A stretch of 64,000 bases of DNA from contig JAGTXO010000002.1 of the NCBI GenBank assembly GCA_019448385.1, positions 1,054,001-1,118,000 of the forward strand, given 5' to 3'. This stretch comes from Diacronema lutheri (taxonomy: Eukaryota; Haptophyta; Pavlovophyceae; Pavlovales; Pavlovaceae). Below the pieces are notes generated by a model. That model was not told the DNA's origin, searched no databases, and saw nothing but the letters and a program-made list of their open reading frames with translations. The translations under genes were made by a program, and so were the position numbers. Positions 10,734 to 19,786 of the stretch are shown here, in pieces (within the stretch, counting starts at the first letter, position 1; each line of letters begins with the position of its first letter).

Positions 10734-11012
10734 GACCTCGACCGAGAGCCGGTGCCCGCGACCGACGCCGATGATGACGCCGCTCGCGGCGCTGCGGCCG
10801 CGCCGCCTGCACGTGTCGCGGTTATGAGAGCGGGGTTCCCGGGTATGTCAGGAACCCCCACGCGCAGCGGCGACACGCATAGCGCGACACGCACCGCGCC
10901 ACCTCCCGCGGGGCCGACGCGACGCGCGCGCGCACCTCTCGCGGCCATTTTCGCTTTTTCGCGCGCGGGTCTCTCCTATTCCTTCGTCCGCGAACTCAGA
11001 CCCAACGGGCAG
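10575..11012 (-). repeat. Right terminal inverted repeat of the transposon
   Basis: Inverse copy of 8282-8719. Two long open frames inside each arm translate to exactly the same peptides, which supports near or full identity and hence recent insertion or gene conversion. The outer end is directly followed by TA and then by AT-richer host sequence leading to the FAD-monooxygenase gene. Confidence 0.9.
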
Positions 11013-11063
11013 TAAGTTGAAAGTTGAAACTAGAAAGTTGAGCCTGTGCTGTTGCCCGGGCGG

Positions 11064-12794
11064 ATGCTGCGCTGCGCAGGCAGGCCGGAGCGCAGGCCGC
11101 ACGCGCTCGTGCGCGAGCTGTCCGGCCGGTACGACGCGGTCGTCGTCGGGTGCGGACCAGTGGGTGCCACGGCGGCAATTCTCCTTGCGGACGCTGGGAT
11201 GCGCGTCGCCATCGTCGACGAATCGTGGCACCCGTTCCCGTTCCCGCGCGTGGAGAGCGTCGACAGCGCGGCGCTCTCGCTCTTTAGGCGCGTGCTCGGC
11301 GCAGAGGCGGAGAAGCTGTCGTGCGCGCCGGCCAGCGGGCCGGCAGTCTATACCGACAAGTCACGGCTCGACAAGCCCACCGTCAAGCCCGCGCTGTACG
11401 CGGACGCTGAGTCTCGCGCGTCCATCTTTCAGCCGCAGCTCGAGGACCTTCTGCGAAGCGCGCTCGAGCGGCACGCGCGTGTGCACGAGTTCTTTGGCGT
11501 TTCGGCGCGGCACCTGGCCAATGAAGCCGAGCCGGCGCTCATGGTCGAGGACGTGATCTCCGGCAAGATGGGCACGCTGTCCGCGACGTACCTGCTGGGC
11601 TGCGACGGCGCACACGGCTTCGTGCGCGTGCAGAGCGGCCTGCAGCTGCGCGTGCTCGGCAGCCCGGCAAGCTTCCTCGTCGTTGACGCCGAGGCGCCGC
11701 TCGACGGCCTCGCCGGCACGTCGGGCGAGCTTCACCTCGTCGCCGACGCCGAGCGCCCTCTTGTCTACGCGCCGCTCGGCCTGCGCGAGCTCGGGGCGCG
11801 CTGGCAGTTCGGCATCCGGCCGGGCGAGGACGTGCCGGCGCTGCGCGCGCCGGAGCGGATCCGCACGTTGATAGCGCCGTTCGTCGCGCAGCCCGAGCGC
11901 GTGCGCGTGCTCCAGCACACGGTGTACGCGCACACGCCGTTCGTCGCCGAGCGGTGGCGCACGCGCAACGTTTTCTTGTGTGGCGACAGCGCGCACAGCA
12001 CGGCGCCCTTCCTCGGCGGCGGCCTCTCGCTCGGCGCGGGCGGCGTCGCGAACCTGTGCGCCAAGCTCGAGCTCGTGTGGCGCGGGATGGCGGACGACGC
12101 GCTGCTCGACGCGTATCAAGCCGAGTGCGCGCCGCTCGCCGAGGCGCACGTCCGCGCTGCGGCGCGCGTGGGCGAGGCCCTGTGGGCGCGGGCGGGCGGG
12201 CGGGGCGGCGGCGGTTGGTGGGCCGGCGCGCCATGGACTAGGCTGGGTATCGACTCGGCGCTGCTCGAGCACGCTCTGCAGCCCGTCGTGCCCGTCGACG
12301 CGTCGACGCGCGACGCGGCGCGCGTGTCCAACGCGCTGCCGCACGCGCGCGTACGCGTCGCGGGCGGCTCGGCAGCCGTGCCGCTCGCGTTGCTCCAGGT
12401 GGATCGGCCCAAGATTGTGACGACAGGTGTCGTCAACATTGGCGAGCTCGAGGCGCTGCAGGCACTACCCGACTCGGTGCGCCCGCGCGTCTTCTCGACG
12501 CACGCGGCGAGGCGGCTCTCGGGGACGAGCGCGACCGCGCTCGAGTTTGCGGCCGAGGCGGAGCAGCGGAGCCTGTTCGGGCGCGCGGGCTACGTCGTGG
12601 TGCTCAGCGGCGGGCGCGCGCTCGGCCGCTACGCGCACGGCGAGGAGGCCGCGCTCGTCGACGAGTACTGCGCCGTGTTCCGGCTCAAGCCGCCCGCCGC
12701 GTCTGAGCTTGCGCTCGCGCGTGCGCGCGCAAAGCTGCTGATGGAGTACAGCTCGATTGACCTGCACAGCCGCGCGGCCGGCGCGCACACTTGA
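11064..12794 (+). CDS. FAD-dependent monooxygenase (aromatic-ring hydroxylase type)
   Basis: A 576-residue intronless flavoprotein. ATG 11064 is the first in-frame ATG; a GTG 18 bp upstream is not used in eukaryotes. It has the Rossmann dinucleotide motif YDAVVVGCGPVGATAAILLA near residue 30, the second FAD/NAD(P)H motif LLGCDGAHGFVR near 185, and the GD motif FLCGDSAHSTAPFLGGG near 310, followed by NLCAKLELVW, all in the order seen in PheA/TfdB-type hydroxylases. The C-terminal part (RAGYVVVLSGGRALGRYA) resembles the thioredoxin-like domain of phenol hydroxylases. Such enzymes hydroxylate phenolic or quinone-like substrates; the substrate is not predictable. The transposon ends 51 bp upstream, so the native promoter may have been displaced or replaced. 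Confidence 0.8.
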   Translation: MLRCAGRPERRPHALVRELSGRYDAVVVGCGPVGATAAILLADAGMRVAIVDESWHPFPFPRVESVDSAALSLFRRVLGAEAEKLSCAPASGPAVYTDKSRLDKPTVKPALYADAESRASIFQPQLEDLLRSALERHARVHEFFGVSARHLANEAEPALMVEDVISGKMGTLSATYLLGCDGAHGFVRVQSGLQLRVLGSPASFLVVDAEAPLDGLAGTSGELHLVADAERPLVYAPLGLRELGARWQFGIRPGEDVPALRAPERIRTLIAPFVAQPERVRVLQHTVYAHTPFVAERWRTRNVFLCGDSAHSTAPFLGGGLSLGAGGVANLCAKLELVWRGMADDALLDAYQAECAPLAEAHVRAAARVGEALWARAGGRGGGGWWAGAPWTRLGIDSALLEHALQPVVPVDASTRDAARVSNALPHARVRVAGGSAAVPLALLQVDRPKIVTTGVVNIGELEALQALPDSVRPRVFSTHAARRLSGTSATALEFAAEAEQRSLFGRAGYVVVLSGGRALGRYAHGEEAALVDEYCAVFRLKPPAASELALARARAKLLMEYSSIDLHSRAAGAHT

Positions 12795-12926
12795 GCGCGG
12801 GGCGTCGAAGGAGGTTGGCTGGCCCTGGCCGCTGGGCCGTGACACCGAGGCGGACCGAGCCCACTGTGTCAGTCACAGCTGGCTGCATGGGAAGACACCG
12901 CACTCACGAACTCCGGGACAGCGGCG

Positions 12927-15900
12927 ATGAGCGGGAAGCAGTCGCAGTCCAAGATCTCGCGCTTCTTCGCGGCTGGCCCGCCGCCCGGGTCGGGTGCGCG
13001 CGGGGCCCCGGCTCCACCGAGCGCGTCCCGGCCGCCGCCCGCGCCGCAGTCGCCGTTCGGCGCGGGACCGGCCGCCGGGCCGGCCGCGGCCTCGGGACCG
13101 GCCGGCGCCGAGTCGGCTCTTGGCGAGTTTGCCTTCGTTTCGCCCGCGCCGGTTGGCGGCGCGCCCGTGCTCTCGCCCGCCGCGAGCGGCAAGCGACCAG
13201 CCGCGCCCCCCGCCCGCTCGCGCGAGCCGTCCAAGCGGCCGCGCAAGCCGGCGGCGCGCGACGCGGATGGCTCGTCCGACGACGACGAGCCGCTCGGCGC
13301 TGCCGACGACGAGCAGGCGGCCTACGATCCGGCGGCGCCCGACCGCGCGCTTGTCGACGGCGACGTCGCGCCGGGCGACCGCCTCGGCCGCGCCGATTCC
13401 GTCCCGTCCGTCGCGTCCGTCGCCGCTCGCGTCGGTGTCGCGCAGCTCACGCCGCTCGAGCGTCAGGTCGTTGCGCTCAAGGCAGCGCACGGCGGTTACG
13501 TGCTCATGTTCGAAGTGGGCTACCGGTACACGTTCTACGGCGAGGACGCTGCGCTCGCCGCGCAGCTGCTCGATATCTGGGCGTACCGCAAACACCACCT
13601 CACGATCGCGTCTGTGCCGACGCACCGGCTTGACGTCCATCTTGCGCGGCTGCTGCAGGCGGGGCTGCGCGTCGGTGTCGTCGACCAGGCGGAGACGGCG
13701 GCGCGGAAGAAGGCGGGGATGGGCGGCGAAGCGCGCTCGGGCACATTCGAGCGCAAGGTCTCCGCGCTCTACACGCGCGGCTCGTACATCCCCGCCTCCG
13801 ACGAGGCCTCGCTCGGCAGCGCCAATCAGATTGTCGTCGTCGTCGAGGCGGCCGCGCCCACGCCCGCGCCCGCCGCCGGCGCGGGCGGCGGTGGCACGGC
13901 GCAGCTGTCGATCCTCGCGCTCGACACGTTTTCAAACACGCTCACATACGACTCCTTTCACGACGGCCCCCTCCGCTCGGAGCTGCACGCGCGGCTCACG
14001 GCGCTCGCGCCCGCAGAGCTGCTCGCGCCCGGTCGCACGCTCGCACCCACCGGCGACGCGTGGCGCGCGGACGGGCTCGTGGGCGCGATGGCGCTCTCGC
14101 GCGAGAGCGCGCGCGCGCTCTTGTTCTACGCGCGCGCGCCGCCGCCCGTCGCCGGAGCCAGCGGTGCCTACGTGGCGAGCGCGGGCGGCGCGCTGCCAAC
14201 GTCGGCGCCGTCCGGCTCGGCCGCCGACCCGGCCGCGAGGCTCGAGCTGCTGCCCGCCGACGCCTTCGACCTCGGCGCAGCGCTCGAGCTGCTCGTCGGC
14301 GCAGCGACGACGGAGACGGAGCGCGACGCGGACGCGCGCTCCGAGGGCGCGCGGGCCGCCGCCATCGCGACGGAGCTGCCCGTCGGCGTCGGCCTGGCGC
14401 TCGGCGCACTGGCGCGCCACCTCGCGGCGCTCGTCGGGCGGGCGCGTTGCGCTGGCCTGCTCCGGCTCGCGCTCGGCTCGAGCGGCGAGGCGGAAGGCGA
14501 TGCGGACGACGGGGCGGTGCGCACCGAACGCGCGCTCGCGCGCGGCGCCGGTCGTTGCGTCTCGTGGCGTGATTCGCGCGCGTGCATTCTCGGTGCGCAG
14601 GTGCTGCGCGATTTGGGCGTCTTCGAAACGATGGCGGCGGGCGGCGGCGGGCTGGGCGGCGGGGTGGCGTCAGCTAGCGCGCTCACGCTTTTTGCCCACC
14701 TCAACCGCACGCGCACGCAGCCGGGCGCGCGCCTCCTCCGCCGCTGGCTGTGCACGCCGCTGCGCGACGGCGTGGAGATCGAGGCGCGGCTTGGCGCCGT
14801 TGGCCTTCTGCTCGCAGCGCTCCACGACGCAGGCGGAGCGCGCGCCGGCGGCGCGCGCGCGGGCGGCGCGCGGCGCGCCGGCGCGGTCGGCGCGGCGCGT
14901 GCGTCGCCCTTTGCGCTCGCAGCTGCCGGCGCGTCCGGCGATGCGGCCGGCAGTGCTGGCATGGCACCGCCGCCGGTGGCAGTTGACGTGACCGCGCTCT
15001 CAGCCGCGCTCGGCGCCGCGCCGTGCCACGACATTGAGCGTGCGCTCACACGTCTCGCCACGGGCAGGTGTGGGCCAGCGGAACTGTGGCATCTGCTCGT
15101 CACACTTGAGAGCTTGCTCGCCACGCTGCTCGCCGGCGTCGAGCTGCCGGCGCACGGCGAATGCGACGAGGGCGCGACCGGCGCGACCGCTGAACGCGCC
15201 GCGCGCGTGGCCGGCCGGCGGCTGCTCGCAAGCATCCTCGGGCACGGCGCGCGCGTGCGCGCGCGCGACGACGCGCTGCTTGCGCGCGTGCGCCAGTTCC
15301 GCGCCGGGCTGCGCGAAGAGGGCATGCTCTCTGGCGACTTGGCCAGCGCTTTCGAACTTGACGCGCCGCCGCGCGCCGCCGCGTGCGCCGCCGACCTCAG
15401 CCCGCTTCTCGAGGCGCGCGCGCGCATCCGCGATGTCGAGCGCGCGCTCAGCGCGGACGCGCTCCTTGCCGCGCGCGCGCAGCTCGGCAGGCCTGCGCTC
15501 GCGTTTAAAAAGGTGAATCAGGACGAGTACTTGCTCGAAGTACCCGTCGCGGCGGCGCGCACCGTCCCCGTCGAGTGGGAGCGGGTGTGCGCGACAAAGG
15601 CGCTCGTCCGCTTCCGCCCGCCCGCCGTCAGCCGGCTGTGGGCGCAGCTGCAGGTGCTGCGCGAGACGTTCGCGCTGCGCGCGGCCAAGGCCTTTGACGC
15701 GCTCTGCGCGCGCGTCACCGCGAGCACGGCGCAGATCCGCGATCTCGTGCAGCGGATGGCGTCTCTCGACGTCCTCCAGGCGTTCGCCACCGTCGCCCTC
15801 GAGAACGGTTACTGCTGCCCGGCAATCCTGTGCGCGCGCGAGCCGGGCGCGCCCGAACCGCCGCCACAGCTCATGCTGCGCGACGCGCGGCATCCGACGG

Positions 15901-16850
15901 CCGAGCTGCAGCTGCCCGCCGGCCGAGCGTTTGTGCCGAACGATGTGAGACTCCGCGCGCGGCCGGCGGGCGAAGCCGACGCGGGCGCGGACGCAGACAA
16001 GGGCGGCGGCGAAGGCGGCGACGGCGATGGCGGCGGCGGTGGCGACGAGGAGGGCGCGCAATGCATGCTCGTCTTCGGCCCAAACTCTGGCGGCAAGTCG
16101 CTGTACGCGCGCATGGCGCTCACCCTCGCGCTCATGGCGCAGATCGGCTGCTGGCTGCCCGCGCGCGCGGCCGCGCTCGCGCCGTTCGACGGTTTCTACA
16201 CGCGCATCGGCTCACACGACCGCATCCTGCGTGGCGAGTCGACTTTCATGGTGGAGCTGTCGGAGGCGGCTAGCGTGCTCAGCAGGGCGAGCGCACGCTC
16301 GCTTCTTCTCTTTGACGAGCTCGGCCGCGGCACGAGCACGCACGATGGGAGTGCAATCGCGTATGCTACGCTCGAACACCTCGTCACCACACTGCGCAGC
16401 CTCACGATCTTCATCTCGCACTTCCCGATGCTCGCGCAGCTCGAGCGCGCGCACCCGCGACGCGTCGCGTGCTGCCACATGGCGTACGTTGCGCACGAGC
16501 AGGAGGGCGCGCGCCAGATCACCTTCCTGTTCAAAGTTGCGCGCGGCAAGCTCGAGACGAGCTTCGGCGTCAACGTGGCGCGCATGGCCAAGCTGCCCGA
16601 CGCCGTCCTGGCCGAGGCTGCGCGCCGCTCGGCGGCGCTCGAGCGACTTGTCACCCACCGCCGGCTAATCTGTGCCATCGAGCGCGCGATCCAGCCCCCA
16701 GGGGCATCTGAGCTGGACGCCGAGGGCACGGCGACCGAAAGCGCGGGCCGTCCTCTCGCGGCCACAGACTGCGAGCAGCCGGGGCTGCACGCGACGCTGC
16801 GCGAGCTGCAGCGCGAGACCCGCGAGGCGCTCGAACGCTGCGTAGCGTGA
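12927..16850 (+). CDS. MSH3: DNA mismatch repair protein MSH3
   Basis: A 1307-residue intronless MutS homologue starting at ATG 12927. The N-terminus carries a PCNA-interacting motif (QSKISRFF), then a disordered Ala/Pro/Asp linker. The mismatch-binding domain begins near residue 172 with LTPLERQVVALKAAHGGYVL and EVGYRYTFYGEDA, which matches MSH3 better than MSH6 or MSH2. Connector, lever and clamp regions follow. The ATPase has Walker A FGPNSGGKS near residue 1050 (most family members read GPNMGGKS), FHGG-equivalent ARSLLLFDELGRGTSTHDG near 1120, and FISHF. MSH3 pairs with MSH2 to recognise insertion-deletion loops, relevant to a genome with this many simple repeats. It is convergent with the LRR gene, only 21 bp between stop codons. 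Confidence 0.9.
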   Translation: MSGKQSQSKISRFFAAGPPPGSGARGAPAPPSASRPPPAPQSPFGAGPAAGPAAASGPAGAESALGEFAFVSPAPVGGAPVLSPAASGKRPAAPPARSREPSKRPRKPAARDADGSSDDDEPLGAADDEQAAYDPAAPDRALVDGDVAPGDRLGRADSVPSVASVAARVGVAQLTPLERQVVALKAAHGGYVLMFEVGYRYTFYGEDAALAAQLLDIWAYRKHHLTIASVPTHRLDVHLARLLQAGLRVGVVDQAETAARKKAGMGGEARSGTFERKVSALYTRGSYIPASDEASLGSANQIVVVVEAAAPTPAPAAGAGGGGTAQLSILALDTFSNTLTYDSFHDGPLRSELHARLTALAPAELLAPGRTLAPTGDAWRADGLVGAMALSRESARALLFYARAPPPVAGASGAYVASAGGALPTSAPSGSAADPAARLELLPADAFDLGAALELLVGAATTETERDADARSEGARAAAIATELPVGVGLALGALARHLAALVGRARCAGLLRLALGSSGEAEGDADDGAVRTERALARGAGRCVSWRDSRACILGAQVLRDLGVFETMAAGGGGLGGGVASASALTLFAHLNRTRTQPGARLLRRWLCTPLRDGVEIEARLGAVGLLLAALHDAGGARAGGARAGGARRAGAVGAARASPFALAAAGASGDAAGSAGMAPPPVAVDVTALSAALGAAPCHDIERALTRLATGRCGPAELWHLLVTLESLLATLLAGVELPAHGECDEGATGATAERAARVAGRRLLASILGHGARVRARDDALLARVRQFRAGLREEGMLSGDLASAFELDAPPRAAACAADLSPLLEARARIRDVERALSADALLAARAQLGRPALAFKKVNQDEYLLEVPVAAARTVPVEWERVCATKALVRFRPPAVSRLWAQLQVLRETFALRAAKAFDALCARVTASTAQIRDLVQRMASLDVLQAFATVALENGYCCPAILCAREPGAPEPPPQLMLRDARHPTAELQLPAGRAFVPNDVRLRARPAGEADAGADADKGGGEGGDGDGGGGGDEEGAQCMLVFGPNSGGKSLYARMALTLALMAQIGCWLPARAAALAPFDGFYTRIGSHDRILRGESTFMVELSEAASVLSRASARSLLLFDELGRGTSTHDGSAIAYATLEHLVTTLRSLTIFISHFPMLAQLERAHPRRVACCHMAYVAHEQEGARQITFLFKVARGKLETSFGVNVARMAKLPDAVLAEAARRSAALERLVTHRRLICAIERAIQPPGASELDAEGTATESAGRPLAATDCEQPGLHATLRELQRETREALERCVA

Positions 16851-16871
16851 CAACGGCTGGCACTCCCCTCT

Positions 16872-19572
16872 TCAAAGCGTAGAATCCACGTAAGTACGTG
16901 CTCGACGCACGGCGCCGAGCGCGACGGCGGCCGCGGCCGCTGGTAGTGCGAGCGTGCCCGCGAATCCTCTCCAGCGAAGGGGCTGCCGGTCTGCCGCCAC
17001 CAGAGCGCCATGTGCGGGTGGGCGCTCGGCTCGCAGGGCCCATTCCTCGCACCCAAAGTGCTGCACCTCGCACTGCTCTGCGCAGCACTCGCACATGCAC
17101 TGGTGCCGGCCAGGCCCGTGGTACGGGTTGTCGATGCGCTTGTGCGCCGCGCACTTGTTCATGCCCCAGAGCGAGCACCGATGGTGCATGCACATGCCGC
17201 AATCCTTGTGCTTGTGCGCGGGCTCAAAATCGGCGGTTTCGGCGATTCCAATTTCAGTGCCTCGAGGCGACGGCGGCGACGGCGGCGACGGCGGCGATGG
17301 CGGGTGGTGCTTCGCATGCTCAAAGCCGCTGACGAGCGGCAAGCCGGAGAGCGTGACGCCGAGCCGCGTCGAGAGCGCCGCGATGGTGTACGAGTCGAGC
17401 ACGCGCTGCACGTCCGCGTTGGTGATCGGGTTGAGGGTCCCTGTTGGCGCCGCGACGGACAGCGTCACCTCGACGTCGCCCGCTGGATCGTCGACTACAT
17501 GGTTCAAGAAGATGAACGAGCGCGGCACGCCGCAGAGGCGCGCAAGCCTGCGCATGATCTGATCGCGCTGCGCGGTGGTGAGCGTGGCCGCGGTCGTGTG
17601 CGCCACGTAGATGTCGACGTGCGTCAACGCAGCGTAGTGCGCTGGTATGGCGCGCGCGAGGTACGCGTCGTAGTCGTAGCTCATCGCGTCACTCACGTCG
17701 CAGTTCTCGACGATTGCGCGCGGGGTGGCCGGCGTGAAGTGGTTCCATTCCACCTCGTCCATAATCGGTTCGGCCAGCTGCAGCGTGCACATGCAAAGGA
17801 GGTCTGCTGTCGCACATACACCCGTTGTTTCGTCGAACAGGTATGGTACGTTGGCCAGCTGCGTTGGCACGGCGCCGGAGAGCGCGTTCAGCTCGGTCAT
17901 GCTGCGGGCGGGAGGGTCGCAGCGCGCGACAGGCGGCGGGCGCGAGACGGTGAGGGGAGGCGCCCACGTGACGAGCGCGGCACCGCGCGGGCACGGGTGG
18001 GTCAGGCTAGGGCTGGCGAGCGGCGCGCGGCGCAGGCGGCGCAGGCGGTGGCGGCACGCACAGTACTTGCAGCGCTGTCAGCCGGCCAAGCTCGGTGGGC
18101 AGCGCGCCACTTAGCTCATTGCCGCGCAACGCGATGGCGAGCAGCTGGGTGAGCTGCCCGATCTGCGTCGGGATGATGCCGGCGAGGGAGTTGTCCTGCA
18201 GCTCGAAGGTGCTCAGTGCGGAGAGCAGCCCGATCTGTGTCGGGATCGTCCCCGTCAGCTCGTTCTCGCCAAAGTCGACGTTCTCGAGAGCGGTCATGGC
18301 GCCGATTTCGGTCGGAATCGAGCCGCGTAATTCGTTCTCGTGCAAAGCGCTGCGCCGCGCGCACAGCGGCGCGGCGATGCAGCAGCGCGGCGCGGCGGGC
18401 GGGTGGGGCATGCGAGGGTGCATCGGCGCAGCGCCACGCGCGCATGCGCGCCCACGCTGACCGCCGCGCTGTGTGCCGACGCGGCCGCGCGCTGCAACGG
18501 CGCAGCACGGCCGCGTCGGCGCCCGGTCGCGCCGCGGCGCGCCGCACAGCTGCTTGAGGCGCGTCAGCCGAGCGAGCTGTGAGGGTATGGCGCCGGTGAA
18601 GACGCGGTTCTCCTGCAGGTTCCTACGTGCGCGTGCGGGCGCAGGGAAGAGAAAAGCACGGGGCGGGTGGTGAGGGCAGGCGGCCGCGACGCGCGCCAAA
18701 TTGGGGCGGCGTGCGGTGCGGTGGGTCACGGCGGCGCGCGAACAGAATGACTAGGTGCGTGAGCAGGCCGACCTCGGTGGGAATTTTGCCTGCGAGGGCG
18801 TTGTCGTGAAGGCTCCTGCTCGCGGTCGAGGGCCCGGCGTGATCCGGGCGGCGTGCACGCTCAGCGCCGGCACGCGGCCCGCGCACGTGGCTGGTCGAGG
18901 CGTACGCCGAGAGCGCGCGTGCGCACGGCGACCTGCGGCGCGCACAGTTCCCGCAAACTGGTAAGGCGGCCAATCTCTGTCGGCAGGGTGCCGGTGAGTG
19001 AGTTCTCGGCGAGCAGGCTGAGCAAGGTGCGAGGCGTCGACACGCCCGCGCAAAGCGCGGCACGTGCCAGCGAGCGCGTCGAGCGGCGCGGCGCGCGGAG
19101 CAGCTCGGCGCGTCTCAGCGACCGCGCGCACGCGACTGCACGGGCGCACGGCCGAGCACGCAGGGAGCGCCGCTGCGCGTGATGGAGCCGCGCCGCTGCG
19201 CTTACAGCTTTATCAGGTGCGTCGCCAAGCCGATCGTGGTCGGGATGCGGCCGGTCAAGCTCTGCTTCTGCAGCTCCCTGCGCACGAGCAGGTCAAAGAG
19301 CGATGCGGCATGCGCAACACCCGCCGCACCGCAGGCGCGGGTGAGCCTGCGACCGGCAAAGGCGGGCGCCGCGGCCGGCCGCGAGGCGTGCCCGCGCGGC
19401 TGAAAGACGGCGCGCACAGATTGACGCACGGCGTTGCAGAGCCTTGGTTGGCCATGCACGCCTGATATTCGGCCGAGTCGGCGAGCGCCGGCGAGCCGCT
19501 CGCCTGCCCCGAGCTTATCCCGAGCACGGCGAGGATGTGCAGACCTGATGATCGTAGCGCATGGCGCCGCAT
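16872..19572 (-). CDS. Leucine-rich-repeat protein with signal peptide, Cys-rich region and C-terminal hydrophobic helix
   Basis: Seven exons on the minus strand: 19418-19572, 19206-19277, 18946-19017, 18744-18815, 18548-18622, 18062-18349 and 16872-17901, coding for 587 residues. Every intron is phase 2, and every internal exon is 72, 75 or 288 (4 x 72) nt, so each exon encodes one or four plant-type LRRs with the pattern L..N.L.G.IPT.IG.L..L. Exon 1 gives a signal peptide (SSGLHILAVLGISSGQASG) and an N-cap CMANQGSATPCVNL. The last exon finishes the LRR array, then holds a roughly 150-residue region, a Pro/Ser linker, a Cys/His-rich segment (CGMCMHHRCSLWGMNKC and CMCECCAEQCEVQHFGC) and a hydrophobic helix near the end. 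It is probably a cell-surface protein. Ligand and role unknown. Confidence 0.8.
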
Positions 19573-19677
19573 CTGCCGAGTTCGCGGCGCGGGCTCACTT
19601 TTCGAACGTGGGTGTCGTCGTTATGAGCCATTATCATGCGCGTATGGGTAATTAGTCGCGTGTCATACGTATATACT

Positions 19678-19738
19678 AACGACGCTTACAGGCGGGTCAG
19701 CAGGAGGGGCGCGCACGGGGCGGAGGCTGGACAAACGG
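19678..19738 (+). repeat. Dispersed coding-like repeat, copy A
   Basis: About 60 bp upstream of the LRR gene match a segment at 55037-55106 (inverse orientation). Reading copy A in frame gives NDAYRRVS, then HGAEAGQT; copy B gives NDAYKRVS, then HGAEAGQT. Differences include synonymous changes and a 9-nt indel. It sits in an AT-rich island containing the sequence TACTAAC (19674-19680). Confidence 0.55.
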
Positions 19739-19786
19739 GTATATTCGAATTACCGAATTACGATTGTCGAATTGGGCAAAAACGGG

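Larger units (their letters stand above)
8282..11012. mobile_element. Tc1/mariner-like DNA transposon with 438-bp terminal inverted repeats
   Basis: The ends begin CTGCCCGTTGGG and finish CCCAACGGGCAG. The two 438-bp arms (8282-8719 and 10575-11012) are inverted copies that I find identical over every stretch compared. TA flanks both outer ends (8280-8281 and 11013-11014), as expected for a Tc1/mariner (IS630-type) target-site duplication. The right half encodes, on the minus strand, a winged-helix-type transposase N-terminus interrupted by a stop. The middle carries a frameshifted gene on the plus strand. No intact DDE catalytic domain was seen, so this copy is probably non-autonomous. It sits 115 bp after the BCS1-like stop and 51 bp before the FAD-monooxygenase ATG. 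Confidence 0.85.

Noticed and set aside
8277-11017. AAGT as a 4-bp target-site duplication of the transposon
   Set aside because: AAGT also flanks both ends, but this follows from TA plus neighbouring bases; TA fits the transposase type better.
19064-19465. Plus-strand frames across the LRR gene
   Set aside because: They are opposite well-supported LRR exons and introns and have no protein-like features.
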